Shown in pieces: positions 19,370 to 27,857 of a stretch of DNA of 64,000 bases. Position numbers and translations under genes: made by a program. The DNA lies in NCBI RefSeq assembly GCF_000758685.1, contig NZ_CP009286.1:3998501-4062500 (forward strand). The letters run 5' to 3'. The DNA is from Paenibacillus stellifer (GTDB lineage Bacteria > Bacillota > Bacilli > Paenibacillales > Paenibacillaceae). The first letter of the stretch is position 1; every line of letters starts with the position of its first letter. The notes below the pieces were generated by a model. It searched no databases. It saw only the letters and a program-made list of their open reading frames with translations, and was not told the origin of the DNA.

Positions 19370-20413
19370 TTATTTTGTCTTTTGGCGCATCGCTTCAATC
19401 TGCTGGGAATCCAGCCCTGTTGCTTTGACGATTGTCGGGGTGTCGAGCCCGAGTGAAATCAGGTTCCGGGCCACCTTTTCTTTTTCCATCAACCGGCCCT
19501 GCTCAACACCTTGCTCGATCCCCTGTTCGATTCCTTGCTCAATGCCTTGCTCAATGCCTTGTTCAATACCTTCCTCATAACCCCAGCGTTTCCAAGCCGG
19601 CATCAATTCCATGATTTCTCTCGCCTCCTCTTCTTCGCCCATCTCACGCAGCTCGCGGACAATGGCTTCGTCTTCCTCCTGCGAGGGATCGTAGTACAAA
19701 TCCGCAATCGACATAATAAGGGCTAGCCTGGCATCGTCCAATTCTCTGCGGAGCCGGAGCAGCATGCGCAAATATGCCGTCCGCAGTTCCCTTGCTTCCT
19801 TCTTAGTATATCTCATCTTCCCCAGCAGCGCAGCAGCTACCGGGTTGTCGGAGTTGATAAAATCCCGCCAATTGTTCCGCCTCAGCTTAACCTGCAGAAA
19901 TTGAAACCGCAAAATATCATGTTCAGGCAATTTCATAACGAGAGTGTCCCGCTCCTCCCGCTCGTCATCCATCGTGAAAACCGCAATCGGAATCATCAGT
20001 CTATACTCGTTGCGATGCCTTTCGAACAAACGGCTGAAATAGATGAACATCCGCTCATGAAAGGTATCGTCCCGGTAGGATTGAGGTTCCAGGTGCACCA
20101 GCACAAAGGCGGCGCCCTCGCGAATCCGGGTTTCAAGCAGCAAATCCAGTTGCCGCGCTTCCTGGCCCACAATATCAACAAGCAGTTCCTGTTGCAAAAA
20201 ACGGGTGTGACCGTGATCCAACTGGCAGGCGAGTTCTGGCAGAAACAGTTCGAGAAATTCTGCGAAAAAAGTCTGCAGCAGCTTTTTGAACGCTTCATCA
20301 TGGGGTGTCTGCGATGATTCCCCAGAGTGCTGCGTCTTCCCGGTTTTACTCCGGTCTTCACCCCGACCGGCGCTGTTTAAGATTGAATCGGGCTTCCCAT
20401 TCCGATGTCCCAT
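19370..20413 (-). CDS. Rpn/PD-(D/E)XK nuclease family (putative transposase-like) protein with GIEQ repeats
   Basis: The 347-residue product resembles the Rpn / PDDEXK-transposase-like family, whose members promote recombination through DNA cleavage. The N-terminal half holds HDEAFKKLLQTFFAEFLELFLPEL (about 38-61), then LLVDIVGQEARQLDLLLETR with D and E residues and VLVHLEPQSYRDD with E..Q, matching the D-E-xK nuclease core. The C-terminal part has a tandem GIEQ tetrapeptide repeat (five to six copies), encoded by 12-bp DNA repeats near 19500-19580. It sits alone between divIVA and ileS, which are usually adjacent, so it looks like an insertion. The N-terminal 30 residues are low complexity. 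Confidence 0.8.
   Translation of the reverse strand: MGHRNGKPDSILNSAGRGEDRSKTGKTQHSGESSQTPHDEAFKKLLQTFFAEFLELFLPELACQLDHGHTRFLQQELLVDIVGQEARQLDLLLETRIREGAAFVLVHLEPQSYRDDTFHERMFIYFSRLFERHRNEYRLMIPIAVFTMDDEREERDTLVMKLPEHDILRFQFLQVKLRRNNWRDFINSDNPVAAALLGKMRYTKKEARELRTAYLRMLLRLRRELDDARLALIMSIADLYYDPSQEEDEAIVRELREMGEEEEAREIMELMPAWKRWGYEEGIEQGIEQGIEQGIEQGIEQGVEQGRLMEKEKVARNLISLGLDTPTIVKATGLDSQQIEAMRQKTK
19503..19574 (-). repeat. 12-bp tandem repeats encoding GIEQ
   Basis: Within the Rpn-family gene, about six degenerate 12-bp units encode Gly-Ile-Glu-Gln in series, the last one varying to GVEQ. The copy number could change by slippage without shifting the frame. The repeat is close to the C-terminal end and probably forms an extended helix or coiled coil. 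Confidence 0.8.
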
Positions 20414-20472
20414 CCTTGTCCTGTTCCTCCCCCTCTCTGATCGAAATCCGCTTAATTAACACAATTAACGCG

Positions 20473-20508
20473 AAAAAGCCGACCGTCCCCTTCATGGGAA
20501 CGATCGGC
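20473..20508 (-). terminator. Terminator after divIVA
   Basis: The stem 20478-20491 with 20495-20508 has minor mismatches and is followed on the minus strand by T5. It closes the ylm-divIVA transcript, 84 nt after the divIVA stop and before the Rpn-family gene. Confidence 0.75.
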
Positions 20509-20592
20509 ATATGCTGTATGACCGATAACATACGGCTGCGCTGCCGCATGCTGAATATAAAATTCATGGCGAATCCCGGTTTGGATTTCCCC

Positions 20593-21078
20593 TTAAAATA
20601 CCTCTTCTTTGACCTCGCGGCTCTCCAGCGCGTCCCAATCATCCTGGGACAGCAACTCCAATTGCGCTTCCACAAGCGTCCGGAACCGGGTGCGGTAGAT
20701 CGAAGCCTGCTTACGCAGCTCTTCGGTCTCAATCGCAATTTTGCGCGATTTGGACAGCGCCTCGTTGATAATCCGGTCCGCGTTCTTCTCCGCTTCCTTG
20801 ATGATCAGCTGGCTTTCCTTCTTGGCGTTGTTCTTCACTTCATCGGCAGCCTCCTGGGCTACGATAATCGTCTTCGACAAAGTATCCTCGATGTTCGTGA
20901 AATGGTCAAGCCGCTCCTGGAGCGCCAGAAGCTGGTTGTTCAGCTCCTTGTTCTCCCGGATGACACTCTCGTAGTCCTTGATAACCTGATCAAGAAACTC
21001 ATTGACCTCGTCTTCATCATAACCTCGGAGCCGCCGGGCAAACTCCTTGTTATGTATATCGAGCGGCGTTAATGGCAT
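20593..21078 (-). CDS. divIVA: Cell-division/polarity protein DivIVA
   Basis: DivIVA binds negatively curved membrane at poles and septa, where it positions MinJ/MinCD and, in sporulation, the chromosome. The 161-residue form starts at the ATG preceded by AGGAGG with 8 nt spacing; the GTG three codons earlier overlaps the binding site. The N-terminus (PLTPLDIHNKEFARRLRGYDEDEVNEFLDQVIKDYE) is the membrane-binding domain, followed by a long coiled coil (about 30-135) with regular Leu/Ile heptads. It follows ylmH by 233 nt and probably has its own sporulation-linked promoter as well as ylm read-through. Confidence 0.95.
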   Translation of the reverse strand: MPLTPLDIHNKEFARRLRGYDEDEVNEFLDQVIKDYESVIRENKELNNQLLALQERLDHFTNIEDTLSKTIIVAQEAADEVKNNAKKESQLIIKEAEKNADRIINEALSKSRKIAIETEELRKQASIYRTRFRTLVEAQLELLSQDDWDALESREVKEEVF

Positions 21079-21275
21079 GCTGTGCACCTCCTAGAAATTT
21101 CGGGCCGGTTACGCCCTGCCGTCCATTCATCCCTCAGGATGAAGAAGTAAGTCTGAGCAACCAAGTTCGGGACAGGACGAGCGGCCCTCTTCACCTGCCG
21201 GATTCACGAAAATCTGCTCTCCAACAATTATCGGCGTCCAGCTCCGCAAATGTTAGCTGCCCTATAGAGTTAATC

Positions 21276-21302
21276 AATTTCGACAAGCCATGAGAAATTC
21301 CT
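21276..21302 (-). promoter_or_regulatory. Candidate sigma-H promoter with embedded Spo0A box upstream of divIVA
   Basis: On the minus strand GCAGGAATT (-35 type AGGAATT, complement of 21296-21302) is followed 13 nt later by CGAAATT (complement of 21276-21282). This resembles the sigma-H pattern RnAGGAwWW to RnnGAAT. The same stretch holds TTGTCGAA, an exact 0A-box core. It overlaps the end of ylmH, about 200 nt upstream of divIVA. Confidence 0.5.
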
Positions 21303-21311
21303 GCAAGAAAT

Positions 21312-22094
21312 TTATACAAATTTCCCGACCTTGACCCGGTAACGGCCTTTCTTGGTCAGGCTTCCGACCTCAAGCATCTTGAAACGGCCAAAGCCCTGAA
21401 CGGAGACGACATCGCCTTCCTTCAAATGACTGGACGGATCTTCTTCTACCTTCCAATTTACCCGCACACGTCCCGCCTTAATCGGGGCGAGGATTTTGCT
21501 CCGGCTCAGGCGGACCACATCGGCGGCAATGCCGTCGAGGCGCAGCGAGGAGACGGTTAGCTCCACCGGGTCCAGCTTGACCTCGGCTGTCTTAAGTGCC
21601 GAGACGGGAAGGACCTCTACGCTTACCGAAGCGCGGCCGACGCTGCTCAGATGAAGAGCTAAATAATCGGCGATATCCGACGTCACTACGGCATGACAGC
21701 CGCCGGGAAGGACGTGAATATCGCCGATTTTGCTGCGCTTGATTCCGAGTCCCAGGAGGGAACCCATATAATCTCCATGCTCCAGGTCAGACTGCTTCTG
21801 TTCTTCCGGTACGATGTTCAGAACCTGCAGTCCCAAGTCTTCGCCGTCCAAACTGCGGTAATCCGGCGCGATTAGAGCCCTTCTGCGCTCCGCTTCCTCA
21901 TGTCCGCCGTCCCATTTGACCTGGACGTCCGGATGCCGGTTAACCAGAGTATGCAGAATATAACCCTGACGGGGATCGAGAAAATCGGTCAGCTTGGCTT
22001 CATGATACCGCGCTGCGTTCTCCACCCACTCATAGGCCTGGTCCACAAACGGCCGTTCATCAGGGTGAAAATGTCCATTGATATCGTTCTTCAT
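21312..22094 (-). CDS. ylmH: YlmH, S4-domain RNA-binding protein
   Basis: YlmH homologues bind RNA and ribosomes and have been linked to rescue of stalled ribosome complexes. The 260-residue product has an N-terminal domain typical of the family (HFHPDERPFVDQAYEWVENA; LTDFLDPRQGYIL) and a C-terminal S4 domain (about 182-245: SSLRLDGIAADVVRLSRSKILAPIKAGRVRVNW). The strand GDVVSVQGFGRFKMLEVG follows. It starts 3 nt after ylmG and belongs to the ylm operon, as in Bacillus and Streptococcus. Its place beside division genes is conserved but does not prove a division role. Confidence 0.93.
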   Translation of the reverse strand: MKNDINGHFHPDERPFVDQAYEWVENAARYHEAKLTDFLDPRQGYILHTLVNRHPDVQVKWDGGHEEAERRRALIAPDYRSLDGEDLGLQVLNIVPEEQKQSDLEHGDYMGSLLGLGIKRSKIGDIHVLPGGCHAVVTSDIADYLALHLSSVGRASVSVEVLPVSALKTAEVKLDPVELTVSSLRLDGIAADVVRLSRSKILAPIKAGRVRVNWKVEEDPSSHLKEGDVVSVQGFGRFKMLEVGSLTKKGRYRVKVGKFV

Positions 22095-22097
22095 AGG

Positions 22098-22367
22098 CTA
22101 TGCGATCAGGTAGTTCAGAACCGCGACGAGCCCTCTCATCGCCAGCTCCAGAACGAACAGTGCGACAATGGGCGAGAAGTCGATCGTGCCGAACAGGGGC
22201 GGAATGATCCGCCGGAAAGGCCGGAGATACGGTTCAACCAGCTTGCCCAGCAGCTCTCCGATAAAATTGTCGCGGACGTTGGGGAGCCAGGACATCAGTA
22301 CGTAGAAGAGAATCATATAGAAATAGATATTGTACAGTATGTTTATTATTGAATAGATTTGGGGCAA
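22098..22367 (-). CDS. ylmG: YlmG / YggT-family membrane protein
   Basis: A small integral membrane protein of 89 residues with two hydrophobic segments (about 3-25 and 65-88). Between them is the conserved loop WLPNVRDNFIGELLGKLVEPYLRPFRRIIPP, whose PYLRPFRRIIPP motif defines the YggT family. Homologues affect nucleoid or septum organisation. It starts at TTG and lies 7 nt after sepF and 3 nt before ylmH, so it is clearly part of the ylm operon. Confidence 0.93.
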   Translation of the reverse strand: MPQIYSIINILYNIYFYMILFYVLMSWLPNVRDNFIGELLGKLVEPYLRPFRRIIPPLFGTIDFSPIVALFVLELAMRGLVAVLNYLIA

Positions 22368-22374
22368 CGCCCAT

Positions 22375-22824
22375 TCACCTCATTCTGTTATAGTCTTGGT
22401 CGTCTGCCAGGATTTCCGAAATGGATCCTTGAATTTCCACTGTATCCGGCGTGCAGAGGAAAATGTTGCCGCCGATCTTGGAAATGCCGCCGCCCAGGGC
22501 GTACACTGTTCCGCTCAGGAAATCGATGATCCGCATCGCCTGATCGTTGCGGACCCGCTGGAGATTGACGACCACGGTTCGGTGCGAGCGGAGATGGTCG
22601 GCGATTTCCTGGGCTTCGTCATACGACCGCGGCTCATACAGCACAACCTTCACGTTCTTCTGCGAATGGATACTGACCACATTGCCTGCCCGCTGATTTT
22701 TGCGATGCTCGACCGGAGCCGGCGCCAGTTCCTCTTCCTCATGCTGCGTTAGCGCCTCGCGTTCAACGACCTCTTCCTCTTCCTGCAAGCCCAAAAAACT
22801 CATAAACCGGTTCATCACGCCCAT
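22375..22824 (-). CDS. sepF: Cell-division protein SepF
   Basis: SepF bundles FtsZ protofilaments and anchors them to the membrane. The 149 residues start with an amphipathic helix ([18 protein letters not shown]) that binds lipid, then an acidic linker (about 14-46). The globular SepF domain (about 54-140, [21 protein letters not shown] ... [19 protein letters not shown]) follows. Its ATG overlaps the ylmE stop codon by one base, indicating coupling. Fits the FtsZ/FtsA genes 6 kb upstream. Confidence 0.95.
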   Translation of the reverse strand: MGVMNRFMSFLGLQEEEEVVEREALTQHEEEELAPAPVEHRKNQRAGNVVSIHSQKNVKVVLYEPRSYDEAQEIADHLRSHRTVVVNLQRVRNDQAMRIIDFLSGTVYALGGGISKIGGNIFLCTPDTVEIQGSISEILADDQDYNRMR

Positions 22825-23522
22825 TACGATCCCTCCTCATGGCCTACCAACACCGTACCCAGGCGAACCCAGGTGGCTCCTTCTTCAATCGCCACTTCAA
22901 AATCGTTCGACATTCCCATCGACAGCTCCGTAATCGGCTCCGGCGTCAGTTCAAGACCATTAAGCTTGTCCCTCAACTCGCGAAGACCGCGGAAGACGGG
23001 CCGCGTAAGCTCCGGATCTTCTTCATGCGGCGCCATGGTCATCAGTCCGATCACCTTGAGGTTGTTGTAACCCGCGATCTCCCGCAAAAAATCAGGCATC
23101 TTCTCCGGTTCCAGCCCGAATTTGGTATCCTCGCCGGAGATGTTCACCTGAATAAACACCTTGACGTCAATACCAGCCGCCTCCGCCTTGCGCTGAAGCT
23201 CCTTCGCCAGCGACAAGCGATCCAGTGAGTGAATATATTGAAACTTGCCGATAACGTCTTTTACCTTATTAGTCTGCAGATGCCCGATAAAATGCCAGGT
23301 CCCCCGGTTCCCGAGCGCCTTCCACTTGTTCTCCGCATCCTGCCAGCGGCTCTCTCCGATATCCTGAAGCCCGCCATCCAGTACGGCAGACGTCTTCTCG
23401 AGCGACACATATTTGGTCACGGCGATTACTGTAACGTCCTGGCTGCTGCGTCCGCTTCTTTCGCAGGCGCGCTTAACGCGCCGGCTGACTTCGGCTATTC
23501 TTTCCTGCAATGTCGAGGACAA
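22824..23522 (-). CDS. ylmE: YggS/YlmE-family PLP-binding protein
   Basis: The protein is a single-domain, fold-type III PLP-binding protein of the YggS family, which maintains pyridoxal phosphate balance and amino-acid homeostasis. Of its 232 residues, [10 protein letters not shown] (about 34-43) holds the PLP lysine, [10 protein letters not shown] (about 77-86) is a family motif and [24 protein letters not shown] closes the barrel. The start is TTG with GGAG 9 nt upstream. It follows ylmD by 3 nt. Confidence 0.94.
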   Translation of the reverse strand: MSSTLQERIAEVSRRVKRACERSGRSSQDVTVIAVTKYVSLEKTSAVLDGGLQDIGESRWQDAENKWKALGNRGTWHFIGHLQTNKVKDVIGKFQYIHSLDRLSLAKELQRKAEAAGIDVKVFIQVNISGEDTKFGLEPEKMPDFLREIAGYNNLKVIGLMTMAPHEEDPELTRPVFRGLRELRDKLNGLELTPEPITELSMGMSNDFEVAIEEGATWVRLGTVLVGHEEGS

Positions 23523-23525
23523 CGG

Positions 23526-24377
23526 TCAACTCTCCTTTATTCCGATCAAACTCGCCATTCGTCCCGTCACTCCATTTTCCTTACGGAAGGAGAAGAACAA
23601 ATCGCGATTACAGCTTGTACACCAAGATGTAGTTTCGATATGAGTCGTCAATATTCCTGCTTTTATCATAATGCGTCGGTTCAATTCTTTCAAGTTAAGC
23701 AGCATTTTGCCGGCATTTGCTCCCGAAGGGCGGTACAGTACCTCCGCGCCTTTTTCCACTGGCGGAAGGCTGCCTTCCAGCGCGCGGACGCGGTCCATAA
23801 CGAAGTCGTCGACCTCGTAGCAGCAGCCGCCGATGCTTGGACCGATTGCGGCGCGGATTTCCTCCGGTCTGCTGCCATAGGTCTCCTCCATCTGCCGGAC
23901 CATTGCAAGCGCGATTTCAGCCACCGTACCTTTCCAGCCTGCATGGGCAAGGCCGACGGCGCCCAAGACAGGATCGCAGAAATAGAGCGGCACGCAGTCC
24001 GCATAGAAGGAGGTAAGCAGAACGCCGGGTACATTGGTCAACAGGCCGTCTGTGTTCTGAAAGGCCGAAGACCGGTCCAGGCTGCCCCTCCCTCTGTCTT
24101 CCTCTCTTACGACCGCAATGTCCGCTCCGTGTACCTGCTCGCCGCATGTCCAGTCTTTCAGCGCGAAGCCGAGAGTCCCGGCGACCGTCTCCCGGTTCGA
24201 GATGACATCCTCCGGAATGTCTCCGACATGAAAGGCACAGTTCAAGCTCGTGTACGGTTCAGAGCTGATGCCACCGCTCCTTCCGGTGAAGCCCGCTACA
24301 AGTCCCGGATAAAGCCCTCTCCAAGGCTGCAGTTCATAAAGAGCCGGCTCTTTTTTCAACCTAACAAATGGTTCCAT
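23526..24377 (-). CDS. ylmD: YlmD / YfiH-family multicopper-like purine nucleoside phosphorylase (PgeF type)
   Basis: Members of this family are annotated as polyphenol oxidases; homologues were shown to act on purine nucleosides or to correct cell-wall precursor errors. The 283-residue protein has the conserved metal/catalytic set: CGEQVHGADIAVV, DGLLTNVPGVLLTSFYADCVPLYF with Asp-Cys, and GLAHAGWKGTVAEI with His. AIGPSIGGCCYEV and CTSCNRDLFFSFRKENGVTGRM come later. ATG follows a GGGGTGAG site. It lies 107 nt after ylmC and belongs to the ylm operon. Confidence 0.9.
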   Translation of the reverse strand: MEPFVRLKKEPALYELQPWRGLYPGLVAGFTGRSGGISSEPYTSLNCAFHVGDIPEDVISNRETVAGTLGFALKDWTCGEQVHGADIAVVREEDRGRGSLDRSSAFQNTDGLLTNVPGVLLTSFYADCVPLYFCDPVLGAVGLAHAGWKGTVAEIALAMVRQMEETYGSRPEEIRAAIGPSIGGCCYEVDDFVMDRVRALEGSLPPVEKGAEVLYRPSGANAGKMLLNLKELNRRIMIKAGILTTHIETTSWCTSCNRDLFFSFRKENGVTGRMASLIGIKES

Positions 24378-24484
24378 TCTCTCACCCCGCCTTTAAGTGT
24401 ATCATAAGTCACGATGCGGCTTCATACAGCTTCTTCGTATATACGGAAAAAGAAAGAGCGGGTTTCCTCGTGACCTGACGTTGG

Positions 24485-24823
24485 TTAATAGGCGCGGCGT
24501 TCACTCCGTTCATTTCGATCATTCCGCTCATTCCGGTCCTCGCGCTGCAGCACCAGAATCTCCCGATCTTCGGTTTCCTGGGAAGGACGCGGTTCCTCCA
24601 TTTTAACCAGCACCACATCGGAGCCGATCTTGACGATATTCCGCCACGGGATCACGAGATCTGCGCCTCCGCCGAACAGTCCGAGAAATCTTGTATAGCC
24701 TGGCACAACGATCGCCTCGATAACGCCACGCCGAAGATCAAGCTCCAGATCGCTGATCTGGCCCAGCCGCCGTCCGTCAACCACGTTAATGACGTCCTTG
24801 GCCTGGAAGTCGGATATCCTCAT
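24485..24823 (-). CDS. ylmC: YlmC/YmxH-family PRC-barrel sporulation protein
   Basis: The protein is a small PRC-barrel protein of unknown molecular function, typical of spore formers and found directly after sigG. From the conserved start MRISDFQAKDVINVVDGRRLG the product has 112 residues; the site GGGGG lies 7 nt before this ATG. An earlier in-frame ATG at 24856 would add 11 unconserved residues. The barrel (LELDLRRGVIEAIVVPG, LVIPWRNIVKIGSDVVLV) is followed by a charged tail with repeated DRNERN-like tetrads (about 90-112) not found in B. subtilis YlmC. Confidence 0.85.
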   Translation of the reverse strand: MRISDFQAKDVINVVDGRRLGQISDLELDLRRGVIEAIVVPGYTRFLGLFGGGADLVIPWRNIVKIGSDVVLVKMEEPRPSQETEDREILVLQREDRNERNDRNERSERRAY

Positions 24824-24919
24824 TTTTTTACCCCCAGCCGCCGTTTCCTGATTCATGTCCCCCACCTCTTGCACGCGTATATCCATACTATATGTCCGGG
24901 CGGCTTGGACGCATTCATT

Positions 24920-24960
24920 AAAAAAACAACCCCACCTTCGGGAATGCCCCGGGTGGGATT
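24920..24960 (-). terminator. Terminator after sigG
   Basis: An outer 9-bp stem (24928-24936 with 24952-24960) encloses an inner CGGG/CCCG pair and is followed on the minus strand by T7. It separates sigG from ylmC. Confidence 0.85.
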
Positions 24961-24987
24961 GAATATGCCGTAAGCTTTCGTATTTAC

Positions 24988-25770
24988 TTAGGATTTCACA
25001 TGCTTCTGCATCTGCTGGATCGCCGATTTCTCCAGACGGGAGACCTGGGCCTGGGAAATGCCGATTTCCTCGGCTACCTCCATCTGGGTCTTCCCCTCAA
25101 AGAAACGCATCGACAGAATGCGTTTCTCGCGCTGTCCGAGACGCCGCATCGCTTCCCGCAGGGCGATTTCCTCAATCCAGGAGACGTCCTTGTTCTTGTC
25201 GTCGCTGATCTGGTCCATTACATAAATGGGGTCTCCCCCATCATGATAGATCGGCTCGAAGAGGGACACAGGATCCTGAATCGCATCCAACGCGAAGACC
25301 ACATCTTCTTTGGGAACACCAAGCGCCTCCGATATTTCGAAAATGGTGGGTTCCCGTGAATTTTGGTTGGTCAGGCTGTCCCGAACCTGCAGCGCCTTGT
25401 AGGCGATATCCCTGAGGGAACGGGAGACGCGAATCGGATTGTTATCTCTTAAGTACCTGCGAATCTCGCCGATAATCATCGGAACGGCATAAGTGGAGAA
25501 TTTAACGTTCTGCGATAAATCAAAGTTATCGATGGCCTTCATCAGCCCGATGCAGCCCACCTGAAACAGGTCATCCACATACTCCCCCCGGTTATTGAAC
25601 CGCTGAATGACGCTGAGGACCAGCCTCAGGTTGCCGTTCACCAATTTCTCTCTGGCGGATTTCTCGCCCTGCTGCTGCAGCAAAGTGAACAGTTCACGCA
25701 TTTCCACGTTCGTCAGAACGGGCAGCTTGGCGGTGTCCACTCCGCATATCTCGACTTTGTTTCGGGTCAT
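24988..25770 (-). CDS. sigG: Sporulation sigma factor G (late forespore)
   Basis: Sigma-G directs late forespore transcription after engulfment. From the ATG with GGGAGGT 8 nt upstream the protein is 260 residues, the same as B. subtilis SigG. Recognisable parts are the N-terminal TRNKVEICGVDTAKLPVLT, region 2 (LRLVLSVIQRFNNRGEYVDDLFQVGCIGLMKAIDNFD ... KFSTYAVPMIIGEIRRYLRD) and region 4 (LGQREKRILSMRFFEGKTQMEVAEEIGISQAQVSRLE). An upstream in-frame start would only add nine residues over the binding site. It follows sigE by 143 nt, with a sigma-F-like promoter in the gap. Confidence 0.97.
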   Translation of the reverse strand: MTRNKVEICGVDTAKLPVLTNVEMRELFTLLQQQGEKSAREKLVNGNLRLVLSVIQRFNNRGEYVDDLFQVGCIGLMKAIDNFDLSQNVKFSTYAVPMIIGEIRRYLRDNNPIRVSRSLRDIAYKALQVRDSLTNQNSREPTIFEISEALGVPKEDVVFALDAIQDPVSLFEPIYHDGGDPIYVMDQISDDKNKDVSWIEEIALREAMRRLGQREKRILSMRFFEGKTQMEVAEEIGISQAQVSRLEKSAIQQMQKHVKS

Positions 25771-25804
25771 GATGATTAACCTCCCAAGGAGAAACATTAC
25801 TGTA

Positions 25805-25824
25805 CATTATCTCCCCGGCAGGCC
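25805..25824 (-). promoter_or_regulatory. Candidate sigma-F promoter (-10 element) of sigG
   Basis: On the minus strand GGAGATAATG (complement of 25805-25814) fits the sigma-F -10 pattern GGnRAnAnTR at every position. The -35 is weaker: GAATA lies 14 nt upstream instead of GYWTA at about 16. It is about 35 nt before the sigG start, where B. subtilis also uses sigma-F. Confidence 0.4.
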
Positions 25825-25913
25825 ATTTTATTCCTTGCTTGTACCCTTGAGCGGAGCGGCCGGATTCTTGGATGCACGTCCCTTGATCAGGGCACCGGCT
25901 CGCCTTCAGACGA

Positions 25914-26633
25914 TTACACCATCTTGTTGAACTCCTTGCGAAGGCGCTTGATAATTCTTTTCTCAAGACGGGAAATGTAGGACTGGGAAATACCGAGAAG
26001 ATCCGCCACATCCTTCTGCGTCTTCTCCTCTCCGCCCCGAAGCCCGAAGCGCAGCTCCATAATAAGCCGTTCCCGCTCGCTCAGCTTCTCCAGTGCCTTC
26101 TGCAGCAGCTTGCGGTCTACCTGCTCCTCAATATTCCGGTAAATGGTGTCGTTCTCCGTCCCCAGCACATCCGATAGCAGCAGCTCATTCCCATCCCAGT
26201 CGATATTCAGCGGTTCGTCAAAAGACACCTCGCTGCGCGTCTTGTTGTTGCGTCGCAGGTACATCAGGATCTCATTCTCGATGCAGCGGGACGCGTAAGT
26301 GGCCAGCTTGATCTTCTTCTCGGGATCAAAGGTATTAACCGCCTTAATGAGGCCGATCGCACCGATAGAGACCAGATCCTCGATATTGATTCCGGTATTC
26401 TCAAATTTGCGCGCAATGTAGACTACCAGGCGCAGATTCCGCTCGATCAGCATGGCTCTGACGGCTGAATCGCCGCTTGGGAGCCGCTGAAGCAAATAAT
26501 CCTCTTCTTCACGGGTCAGTGGCGGGGGCAGCGCCTCGCTGCCGCCGATATAGTAGATTTCCTGGCTTTTCAGCCCCAGCAGAAACAGCACGCGGTAATA
26601 CTGGAGCTGAAAGGCCAGTCTCCATTTGATCAT
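25914..26633 (-). CDS. sigE: Sporulation sigma factor E precursor (mother cell)
   Basis: Pro-sigma-E is cleaved by SpoIIGA to give the early mother-cell sigma factor. The 239-residue form starts at an ATG with GGAGG 7 nt upstream and equals the B. subtilis length. The pro-sequence is the hydrophobic N-terminus (about 1-27, [20 protein letters not shown]); the site [13 protein letters not shown] is conserved. Region 2 ([39 protein letters not shown]) and region 4 ([41 protein letters not shown]) follow. It lies 114 nt after spoIIGA and is presumably in one operon with it. Confidence 0.97.
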   Translation of the reverse strand: MIKWRLAFQLQYYRVLFLLGLKSQEIYYIGGSEALPPPLTREEEDYLLQRLPSGDSAVRAMLIERNLRLVVYIARKFENTGINIEDLVSIGAIGLIKAVNTFDPEKKIKLATYASRCIENEILMYLRRNNKTRSEVSFDEPLNIDWDGNELLLSDVLGTENDTIYRNIEEQVDRKLLQKALEKLSERERLIMELRFGLRGGEEKTQKDVADLLGISQSYISRLEKRIIKRLRKEFNKMV

Positions 26634-26747
26634 CGTTGTTCCTCCTTCCAGAAGTTCGGACAAGCAGGCTTGTAACATTCGCTCCGCTGTCCGGGAGAAT
26701 GAAGATGGCATCGGCGTTCCGGAAGCCATGCTGCACATATTCCCCGG

Positions 26748-27695
26748 TCAGGCAGCGCCTCCCGGGTCCTCGGCTGATGTTCCCTCCGCCAGATCGGGAT
26801 GGATAATCGCCTGGTAGGCTCCCTCCGAGGACAGGGTTCCGCCATCCAGCCCGATAAGCACCTTGCGGTGGCTGAAGGTGTCTCCTCCCAGCGTGACCTC
26901 CACCGCATCGGGCTTCAGGGCGAGCATGAACGAAGCCGACCGGTTGACTCCCCTGTACGGTACAAGCCTCAGCCGGTCGCGCCAGGCAAAGGACTGCCCG
27001 TCCAGTTCCAGCACCAGCTGCTCGGCGCCTTCCTGCGAGATTCGCCCTTTCCAGCCTGGCGGCAAATAATCTTCCCAAAGCGATGCCTCCATGACCATGA
27101 CCGGTGTCCGGGTCAGCGGATCATAGAGCCGGTTGCCGGTATCGAGGAGCCCGGGGCAGCACACGGACACCCCGCCGATCTCCACCTTTACCGAGCCGAT
27201 AAAGGTCTCAAGCTTCTCTCTCTTCGCCCGTGAAGAGAGGACGGCTTTGTAGCAGCCAAGCACAGCCAGCAGTACGGCCAGGATGAACCAGAAGCCGATT
27301 TTTAGCCGGTAGGCATAGCCTCCCGCAGCGGTATAGAGAATGCCGTTCCAGATGTCGCCTGAGCTTTGCAGCAAATAGTGAACACCAATCACACCGCCCG
27401 CTGCCGCAAAATTGATGATATAGAACGCGCCAAGATTTCTCATGAAGCTTTGCAGGCTCCTCCATCCGAATGCGGTCAAGAGCATGATCAGGGACAGTCC
27501 GAATTTGATCAGAAAGGTGTACAGAAATGATAGCTCGGGAACAAACATCATCACCACATACAACGCACCGACCAGCGCGGACAGCCAAAGCCTCCACCAG
27601 CGGATCTTGATCTTAACCATCCAACCTGTCAATCCCAGCAGTACAGCGTCGATCAGCAGATTGGCGGCAAAAATCAAATCGATATAAACGACCAT
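26748..27695 (-). CDS. spoIIGA: Sporulation sigma-E processing aspartyl peptidase SpoIIGA
   Basis: SpoIIGA is the membrane-bound aspartic protease that activates pro-sigma-E after a signal from the forespore (SpoIIR). The 315-residue product starts at ATG behind AGGTGAGGAG. Five membrane segments are predicted in the first 150 residues (for example VYIDLIFAANLLIDAVLLGLTGWM and GFWFILAVLLAVLGCY), then a cytoplasmic protease domain with Asp185 in LLDTGN. GGTLSSEGAYQAIIHP is the C-terminal motif. It is encoded right after ftsZ, as in Bacillus, and starts the spoIIG operon. Confidence 0.95.
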   Translation of the reverse strand: MVVYIDLIFAANLLIDAVLLGLTGWMVKIKIRWWRLWLSALVGALYVVMMFVPELSFLYTFLIKFGLSLIMLLTAFGWRSLQSFMRNLGAFYIINFAAAGGVIGVHYLLQSSGDIWNGILYTAAGGYAYRLKIGFWFILAVLLAVLGCYKAVLSSRAKREKLETFIGSVKVEIGGVSVCCPGLLDTGNRLYDPLTRTPVMVMEASLWEDYLPPGWKGRISQEGAEQLVLELDGQSFAWRDRLRLVPYRGVNRSASFMLALKPDAVEVTLGGDTFSHRKVLIGLDGGTLSSEGAYQAIIHPDLAEGTSAEDPGGAA

Positions 27696-27769
27696 CTCCT
27701 CACCTCTGCCATATGTAATGTCCTGCGGGCACACAGGCTTGGCTCACGGTCTTTAGCTGCGATAGGAAT

Positions 27770-27837
27770 AGTATAGAAAGTTCAAGGTTCAAAGTCTGTC
27801 TAAACGTAGGGGAGGAAGTGAAGGTTTTTTTGTCGAG
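27770..27837 (-). promoter_or_regulatory. Spo0A-type spoIIG promoter with long spacer and 0A box
   Basis: On the minus strand -35 TAGACA (complement of 27797-27802) and -10 TATACT (complement of 27770-27775) are 21 nt apart, the long spacing known for Spo0A-activated spoIIG promoters. CTCGACA (complement of 27831-27837) is a 6/7 0A-box match about 30 nt upstream. It lies 75-140 nt before spoIIGA. Confidence 0.55.
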
Positions 27838-27857
27838 ATTTATGGGATGACGGCATT

